A stretch of 64,000 nucleotides of DNA from Bacteroidales bacterium UBA4243 (GTDB lineage Bacteria; Bacteroidota; Bacteroidia; Bacteroidales; F082): positions 3,380 to 67,379 of the forward strand of contig DGXB01000075.1 of NCBI GenBank assembly GCA_002396205.1, read 5' to 3'. The notes under the pieces were generated by a model. It saw only the letters and a list, made by a program, of their open reading frames with translations, made no database searches and was not told the origin of the DNA. Shown piece after piece: positions 58,765 to 64,000 of this stretch; within the stretch, counting starts at the first letter, position 1; each line of letters begins with the position of its first letter. Made by a program: the position numbers and the translations under genes.

Positions 58765-59068
58765 ATGAAAAAGATAATGATGACTTTAAGTCTTGTCATG
58801 GGAGTTGCCACAAGCACACAAGCGCAGCATTTTTCCAACAAGGATGGTCAAGGTGGTGGCTGTTTGGCCGAGGTTCAGTTGCCGATGAAGTGTACTATGG
58901 AGCTGGCTTCAGGCAAAACAGCCTGCTGAACGACAATGGGGTGCCAGGCGTTCCCAATGGCCACGATTTGGAGGGCGACCAACCTGCGCCGCTCGGTTCA
59001 GGAGTTGCGTTGTTGATAGGCTTGGGCACTGCATATTGCCTTGTGAGGAAGCGCAAGGTAAACCAATG
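58765..59068 (+). pseudogene. Small exported protein with C-terminal anchor, frameshifted
   Basis: MKKIMMTLSLVMGVATSTQA is a signal peptide, but the frame stops at 58929 (55 codons). From the T5 run at 58830-58834 the next frame continues sensibly to 59068: FQQGWSRWWLFGRGSVADEV, then QPAPLGSGVALLIGLGTAYC and a Lys/Arg tail. That ending is a familiar small membrane-anchored Bacteroidetes family that follows T9SS genes. A one-base slip at the T run is the simplest explanation. Confidence 0.6.
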
Positions 59069-59214
59069 AACTGAAACGCCGGCAGCGATGTCGGCGTTTT
59101 TTTTCTTGTTTCGTCACCGACTTCAAAAAACTGCTTTGCCACAAGTGTTGATATTCGAAAACGGGCTGTGGCTTAAACCGTTGCAATGATTCAAATAATT
59201 TTTTTCTCTTTTTC

Positions 59215-59246
59215 GCTTGCCAATCCAAGAAAAGTCCGTACTTTTG
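59215..59246 (+). promoter_or_regulatory. Promoter of SRP RNA
   Basis: TTGCC near -33 and TACTTTTG at 59239-59246, five bases before the RNA. Confidence 0.75.
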
Positions 59247-59250
59247 CATC

Positions 59251-59357
59251 GGGTAAGTCTTATACGACCAGCTCCCTCTGAAATCCCCCAGGACAGGAAT
59301 GTAGCAAGGGTAGGAGGTTGTAGCGGTGCGATATAAGTAGCTTACCCTTCTTTTTTT
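59251..59357 (+). ncRNA. ffs: Signal recognition particle RNA (small bacterial type)
   Basis: GGGTAAG (59251-59257) pairs with CTTACCC (59341-59347). The core has CCCCAGGACAGGAATGTAGC and AAGGG, giving the GGAA-loop and asymmetric bulge that bind Ffh. Followed by TTCTTTTTTT as terminator. About 97 bases. Confidence 0.85.
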
Positions 59358-59466
59358 GTTGACGCGAGACGCGAGACTTCGGGACGCGAGCCAATCTGTA
59401 CAATTGGATGCTTGCATCCCTTTCATTTTCAAACCAATCCGTTTAATCCGTGTAATCTGTAGTTAA

Positions 59467-61437
59467 ATGACTGATTTCAAATACCTTGTCGACCAATTCG
59501 CCGACATCCGCATCATGCGCTACCAAATCCCTGGCTGGGAAAACCTGACCTTGCGCCAAAAGGAATACCTTTATTATCTCGGCGAGGCCGCCAAATCGGG
59601 GCGCGACATCCTCTTCGATCAAAACTACAAGCATAATCTCGTGATCCGTAAGACCTTGGAAGCCATTCTCAATAGCTATCAAGGCAATCGGGAATGTGAT
59701 GATTTCCAACAGTTTGTGGTCTATGCCAAACGCGTTTTCTTTAGCAATGGCATCCATCACCATTATGCTGAGGACAAGTTTTTCCCCGAGGTTGGGCAAG
59801 ACTATTTCGCCGAATTGGTGAGGAACTGCGATGTGGAACAGCTGCCTATTAATAAAGGTATAACTGTCGACCAATTTCTCGATTTCCTGATTCCGATTAT
59901 CTATGACCCGATGGTTGCGCCCAAACGTCGCAGCAGCGACGACGACATCATACGCAATTCGGCGGTCAATTTCTATGAAGGCGACTTGACCAAGGCCGAT
60001 GTTGAAGCGTTTTATGCCAAACAACATGTGGAAGGCGATACAAAGCCGGTTTCATACGGCCTCAACTCGCGTCTCGTGAAGGAAAACGGCCAATTATATG
60101 AAGAGGTGTATCGCGCCGACGGACTTTACGGCGAGGCCATCAAAGCCATCATCGGCTGGCTCGAAAAAGCCAATGAAGTGGCTGAAAACGATATGCAACG
60201 TGATTATACTCAGAAACTTATTGAATACTATAAGACTGGCGACCTCAAGACTTGGGATGAATACAACATCGCTTGGGTGCAGGACAATGTCTCGCACATA
60301 GACTTCGTGAACGGTTTCATCGAGGACTACGGCGACCCGATGGGCATGAAGGCCACATGGGAAAGCGTGGTGGATTTCAAGGACTTGGAGGCTACCAAAC
60401 GCTCCAACGCCATCAGCGAAAACGCCCAATGGTTTGAGGACCATTCGCCTGTCGACCCGCGTTTCAAGAAGGAGGAATGTCGTGGCGTTTCGGCCAAGAG
60501 TATCATCGTCACCACGCTTGGCGGCGATTGTTTCCCCTCGCCTCCGATTGGCATCAACCTGCCCAATGCCGACTGGATTCGCAAAGATTATGGCTCCAAG
60601 TCGGTGACTATCACCAACTTGATGGATGCCTATGACCGTGCCGCCGACGAAAACCCGAAAAGCGGCCTGAAGGAGTTTGCCTATTCTGAGGAAGAAGTCG
60701 CGCTGTGCAAGAAATACGGCCCCGATGCCTCGGTGGTGCACACCAATTTGCATGAGTGCCTCGGCCACGGTTCGGGAAAGCTCTTGCCGACCACTTCGCC
60801 CAACGCCTTGAAGGAATTCAGCTCCACTTTGGAAGAAGCTCGCGCCGATCTTTTTGGCCTTTACTACATTGCCGCCCCGAAGATGGTGGAAGTCGGCATC
60901 ATGCCTGACAACGAAGCCTACAAAGCCGAATATTGCAGCTACATCCGCAATGGCTTGATGACGCAGCTGGCGCGTGTGGAACTGGGCAAGGACGTCACAG
61001 AGTCGCACATGCAGAACCGCAAATTGATTGCTGAATGGTGCCTCGAACGCGGACAATCCCAAAATGTGGTTGAACGCAAAACCCGCGACGGCAAAACCTA
61101 TTTCGTTGTCAACGATTTCGACGCCTTGCGCCAGTTGTTTGGTGAGTTGCTCGCTGAGGTGCAACGCATCAAGAGCGAAGGCGACTATGCCGCTGGCAAG
61201 GCCTTGGTGGAACGCTATGCCGTGAAGGTTGATATAGAGCTTCACAAAGAGGTGAAGGAACGTTATAATGCATTGGGCCTCAAGCCTTATGGTGGCTTCA
61301 TCAATCCCGAGATTGTGCCAGTTTATGCTGACGGCCCTTCGACAGGCTCAGGGGCCGTGGTGGACTATCGTGTGGATTATCCCACCGATTTTCTGGCACA
61401 ACATCTCGAATACGGGAAGAAGTATGCTTTTTTGTAA
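59467..61437 (+). CDS. Dipeptidyl peptidase III (M49)
   Basis: 656-residue zinc exopeptidase removing N-terminal dipeptides. Zinc site HECLGH (residues 429-434) and EEARAD (456-461) as the second metal motif. Bacteroidetes form. No signal peptide is visible at this start, so a cytoplasmic location is likely. Monocistronic after the SRP RNA. Confidence 0.9.
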   Translation: MTDFKYLVDQFADIRIMRYQIPGWENLTLRQKEYLYYLGEAAKSGRDILFDQNYKHNLVIRKTLEAILNSYQGNRECDDFQQFVVYAKRVFFSNGIHHHYAEDKFFPEVGQDYFAELVRNCDVEQLPINKGITVDQFLDFLIPIIYDPMVAPKRRSSDDDIIRNSAVNFYEGDLTKADVEAFYAKQHVEGDTKPVSYGLNSRLVKENGQLYEEVYRADGLYGEAIKAIIGWLEKANEVAENDMQRDYTQKLIEYYKTGDLKTWDEYNIAWVQDNVSHIDFVNGFIEDYGDPMGMKATWESVVDFKDLEATKRSNAISENAQWFEDHSPVDPRFKKEECRGVSAKSIIVTTLGGDCFPSPPIGINLPNADWIRKDYGSKSVTITNLMDAYDRAADENPKSGLKEFAYSEEEVALCKKYGPDASVVHTNLHECLGHGSGKLLPTTSPNALKEFSSTLEEARADLFGLYYIAAPKMVEVGIMPDNEAYKAEYCSYIRNGLMTQLARVELGKDVTESHMQNRKLIAEWCLERGQSQNVVERKTRDGKTYFVVNDFDALRQLFGELLAEVQRIKSEGDYAAGKALVERYAVKVDIELHKEVKERYNALGLKPYGGFINPEIVPVYADGPSTGSGAVVDYRVDYPTDFLAQHLEYGKKYAFL

Positions 61438-61440
61438 TGG

Positions 61441-61570
61441 GATAGATGCCCTGAAGGGCAGAAAGCTATAGGGGATTTCTAAAAATCAAGCTAAAGAAAG
61501 CTCCTACAGAGCATAACTAGTTGGTTCGTTGTATTTTGTTATTAAATGAAAGCTCCTACGGAGCAATCTT
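61441..61570. repeat. GAAAGCTCCTAC-GAGCA repeats
   Basis: GAAAGCTCCTACAGAGCA (about 61496) and GAAAGCTCCTACGGAGCA (about 61549) are direct repeats, 53 bp apart, each containing a GCTCC/GGAGC hairpin. A CCCTGAAGGG palindrome lies before them (61449). Probably dispersed intergenic elements. Confidence 0.5.
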
Positions 61571-61686
61571 CGGAACCTCCTATAAAAATCAAAGTTAAAA
61601 GATTTGAAATTGAAAGTAATAGGTTTTTGAATGATTTTTGGAATATTTTGAACGATTTCTTGCGAATCAATCCCATAAAAGCCCTA

Positions 61687-61694
61687 CTTTTGCG
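61687..61694 (+). promoter_or_regulatory. Promoter box of mpl
   Basis: TACTTTTG, 16 bases before ATG, giving a very short leader. The -33 side is weak. Confidence 0.5.
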
Positions 61695-61709
61695 AGAAAT
61701 ATACAATCT

Positions 61710-63065
61710 ATGAAGAAAGTTCATTTTATCGCCATAGGCGGCAGTGCCATGCACAACCTCGCCATCGCCTTGCACCGCAAGGGTTATGAAGTCACGGGTT
61801 CGGACGATGAAATCTTCGAGCCAAGCAAATCGCGACTCGCCAAAGAAGGCATCCTGCCTCCGCAATGGGGCTGGTATCCCGAAAAGTTGGATAATTCTTA
61901 CGATGCCGTCATCCTCGGGATGCATGCGCGTATTGACAATCCGGAACTTGTTCGTGCCCAGGAGCTTGGGCTGAAAGTTTATTCCTATCCCGAATACCTT
62001 TATGAGCAAAGCAAGGATAAGACGCGCATCGTCATCGGTGGCAGCCACGGCAAGACGACCATCACTTCGATGATTCTGCATGTGCTCCAAAAGGTGGGCA
62101 TCGAGACGGATTTCATGGTGGGAGCGCAATTGGAAGGCTTCGATGTGATGGTGCGCCTCAGCGAGACGGCGAAATACATGGTGATGGAAGGCGATGAATA
62201 CCTCACGTCGCCTATTGACCGTGTCCCGAAATTCCATCATTATCATCCTCATATTGCGGTGATTAGCGGCATTGGCTGGGATCATGTCAACGTGTTTCCG
62301 ACCTTCGACAACTATTTGGAGCAGTTCCGCATCTTCGTCCGCACTATCGAGCCGGGGGGCTGCCTGATTTATGACCAAACCGACGTGGAAGCTGAAAAGA
62401 TTGCTCAAAATGCACAATGCCAAACTTTTGGCTACGGTGTGCATCCCTTTGAGAGTGAAGGTTTAAAGACGGTTTTGCTATTGCCCGACGGCAATAGGAG
62501 GGAAGTGGGTGTGTTTGGCAGCCACAACATGAAGAATATCAATGCTGCACTATTGGTTTGCAAGCAGTTGGGCGTCACTGACGAACAATTCTATGAGGCC
62601 ATTTCGAGTTTCAAAGGTGCGGCGCGCCGGTTGGAGCTTTTGTTTGAAAATGGCGACAACTTCGTTTTCCGCGATTTCGCCCATGCGCCCTCGAAGGTGA
62701 ACGCCAGTGTGAAAGCCTTGCGCGAGCAGTTCCCTGAAAAACATTTGCTTGCAGTGTTTGAGTTGCATACCTACAGTAGCCTCAGCGAAGTGTTCATCGA
62801 CCATTACCGCGATGCCTTGAAGTTGGCCGACCAAGCCATTGTGTTTTACGATCCGCACGCAGTGGCCATCAAGAAATTGGAATTGATGCCTGACGATCGG
62901 ATTGTTGAAGGCTTTGGCAGGCCTGATTTGAAGGTGGTTCACAGCAAGGCGGAATTGGTCGCTTTGTTGGAACAGGGAAACCGCAAAAATGTCGTCGGGG
63001 CATTCATGAGTTCTGGCGATTTCAACGGGCTTACCACAGACGACCTAAAATCCTTATATGCTTAA
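61710..63065 (+). CDS. mpl: UDP-N-acetylmuramate:L-Ala-gamma-D-Glu-meso-Dap ligase
   Basis: Mur ligase family, 451 aa, recycling murein tripeptide. N-terminal IAIGGSAMHNLAIAL, P-loop GGSHGKTT (residues 110-117), YMVMEGDEYL and GIGWDHVNVFPT, RDFAHAPSK in the C-terminal domain. ATG 61710 gives the conserved start MKKVHFIAIGG. No frameshift, normal length. Confidence 0.9.
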   Translation: MKKVHFIAIGGSAMHNLAIALHRKGYEVTGSDDEIFEPSKSRLAKEGILPPQWGWYPEKLDNSYDAVILGMHARIDNPELVRAQELGLKVYSYPEYLYEQSKDKTRIVIGGSHGKTTITSMILHVLQKVGIETDFMVGAQLEGFDVMVRLSETAKYMVMEGDEYLTSPIDRVPKFHHYHPHIAVISGIGWDHVNVFPTFDNYLEQFRIFVRTIEPGGCLIYDQTDVEAEKIAQNAQCQTFGYGVHPFESEGLKTVLLLPDGNRREVGVFGSHNMKNINAALLVCKQLGVTDEQFYEAISSFKGAARRLELLFENGDNFVFRDFAHAPSKVNASVKALREQFPEKHLLAVFELHTYSSLSEVFIDHYRDALKLADQAIVFYDPHAVAIKKLELMPDDRIVEGFGRPDLKVVHSKAELVALLEQGNRKNVVGAFMSSGDFNGLTTDDLKSLYA

Positions 63066-63067
63066 GT

Positions 63068-63670
63068 TTACAAATTGAACTTGCTTTCTTCCACCTGCCC
63101 GTTGATGACTGGCACGGAGAGTTGGTAAGTGTCCTGCGTGTCGTTGTAGTCAGTGAGGATGAGCTCCTTGATGAGCAGGTCGTCATTCCCGAAATGGAAA
63201 ACGGCTTTCTTGTATCCCAATCCGAGGAAACTCTTGGTCTTCGTTGTCAGGATAACAATCTTGAATTTTTCATTGCTTTGGGTTTCAATGAAATAGTTGT
63301 TTTCTTCAGCCAGGTCTTGGCATCGGCCTTGGAAGGCGTAGAGAAACAGGTTGGCGAATGAACGCATCAGGCCTTTCTTTCGGAGCCTGAATTTTCCGTG
63401 GAAAAAGCCAATGTCAAGTTTGATTTGGTTGCCGTTGATAATCAGGTAAGTACCATTGTCGAATTCGGCGTAAAGTTTGTCGGGCGACATAAAATAGATT
63501 TCCCCGTTTCGCTCTGTGGTGCCTTTCGACGAAACCAAGTGTCGGGTGATATGGGATTGGAATGCAGTCACTTCCATGTTGGCTTCCTTGATGCGCTGTA
63601 GCAAATCGAGGTCTTGCGCGTGTAAGTGTGCTGATAGCAAGAACGTTATGATGATTAGTGTTTTTTTCAT
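63068..63670 (-). CDS. lolA: LolA-type outer-membrane lipoprotein carrier
   Basis: 200 aa with signal peptide (LIIITFLLSAHLHAQ). The mature protein follows the LolA plan: YFMSPDKLYAEFDNGTYLI, GKFRLRKKG and FETQ-like strands with late TDYNDTQDTYQLS. Periplasmic shuttle between LolCDE and the outer membrane. Convergent with mpl, two bases apart. Confidence 0.75.
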   Translation of the reverse strand: MKKTLIIITFLLSAHLHAQDLDLLQRIKEANMEVTAFQSHITRHLVSSKGTTERNGEIYFMSPDKLYAEFDNGTYLIINGNQIKLDIGFFHGKFRLRKKGLMRSFANLFLYAFQGRCQDLAEENNYFIETQSNEKFKIVILTTKTKSFLGLGYKKAVFHFGNDDLLIKELILTDYNDTQDTYQLSVPVINGQVEESKFNL

Positions 63671-63686
63671 GGCTTCAAAAATAGTC

Positions 63687-63725
63687 AAAAAAAGTGACGC
63701 AATCGGTTTTTGCGTCACTTTTTTG
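63687..63725. terminator. Bidirectional terminator between lolA and rho
   Basis: AAAAGTGACGCAA/TTGCGTCACTTTT stem with T/A tracts both sides. Confidence 0.7.
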
Positions 63726-63739
63726 GTTTTGGTGATGGA

Positions 63740-64000
63740 TTATTTGTCCAAAGTCATCAGGAACTCTTCGTTGTTGCGGGTCTTGGCCACGCGGTCTTTG
63801 AGGAATTCCATGGCTTCCACGGGGGTCATGTCGGAGAAGTGGTTGCGCAGTGCCCACACTCGGGCGAGGGTGCGTTCGTCGACCAAGAGGTCGTCGCGGC
63901 GCGTTCCCGAAGCCACGATGTCGATGCTGGGGAAGATGCGCTTGTTCGACAGACGGCGGTCGAGCTGAAGCTCCATGTTGCCGGTGCCCTTGAACTCCTC
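63740..64000 (-). CDS. rho: Transcription termination factor Rho (C-terminal part)
   Basis: Continues beyond the right edge. Last 87 residues present: ELQLDRRLSNKRIFPSIDIV, ASGTRRDDLLVDE and the ending FLKDRVAKTRNNEEFLMTLD are the conserved Rho C-terminus. Full gene starts outside the window. Confidence 0.95.
   Translation of the reverse strand, partial: EEFKGTGNMELQLDRRLSNKRIFPSIDIVASGTRRDDLLVDERTLARVWALRNHFSDMTPVEAMEFLKDRVAKTRNNEEFLMTLDK

Overview
The window comes from a member of the Bacteroidales. Promoters have the Bacteroidetes form (TAnnTTTG about 7 bases upstream of the start, with a TTG near -33). Shine-Dalgarno signals are mostly weak. The chromosomal side encodes a type IX secretion substrate, a Bacteroidetes-type dipeptidyl peptidase III, Mpl, LolA and Rho. 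I cannot name a genus.

Positions 1 to about 48,990 are the right-hand part of a tailed prophage in the 3' end of a tRNA-Lys gene. Its left end and any lysogeny repressor lie outside the window. Layout: (1) 1-8,833, a run of tightly overlapping small early genes with a cytosine-5 DNA methyltransferase, a second SAM methyltransferase, ASCH and YopX proteins and several duplicated genes; (2) 8,869-12,887, a primase-helicase followed by an iteron-like array of 13 TGTTACA boxes; (3) 13,560-20,499, protease/scaffold, Ig-bearing major capsid protein, PLD-like protein and terminase; (4) 20,499-23,830, an accessory island (structured non-coding DNA, phosphoribosyltransferase, DUF3871-like gene); (5) 23,883-31,582, portal, adenine methyltransferase, head genes, a Tad2-like (DUF2829) anti-Thoeris candidate, a tRNA-Met inside a structured stretch, endolysin and a probable unimolecular spanin; (6) 31,718-33,982, accessory genes (HicAB, lipoprotein, an attenuator-like RNA); (7) 34,098-34,902, neck genes; (8) 34,946-35,862, accessory RadC/JAB gene; (9) 35,925-46,586, tape measure, tail proteins and a nonapeptide-repeat fibre; (10) 46,588-48,880, two tyrosine recombinases on the minus strand beside tRNA-Lys.

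Five structural transcription units begin with the same promoter, GTCAC..., exactly 18 bases, TAnnTTTG (TAATTTCG in one copy). Four of the five sit directly on the T-tract of an intrinsic terminator. These junctions insulate the structural operons from the accessory islands between them. Two other repeat families mark the prophage: a structured element of 163-182 bp with compensatory base changes, starting on the last base of two stop codons (8,293 and 20,499), and a palindromic header of about 240 bp in front of two accessory genes (21,702 and 35,034).

From 48,996 the sequence is chromosomal: tRNA-Lys, a Sua5/YciO protein, a PurF-like protein lacking its catalytic cysteine, a HEPN/MNT toxin-antitoxin pair whose HEPN gene is frameshifted, an exported Lcl/DUF1566-type protein, a very large secreted M6 metalloprotease with a T9SS sorting domain, a frameshifted small exported protein, SRP RNA, dipeptidyl peptidase III, mpl, lolA and the 3' end of rho.
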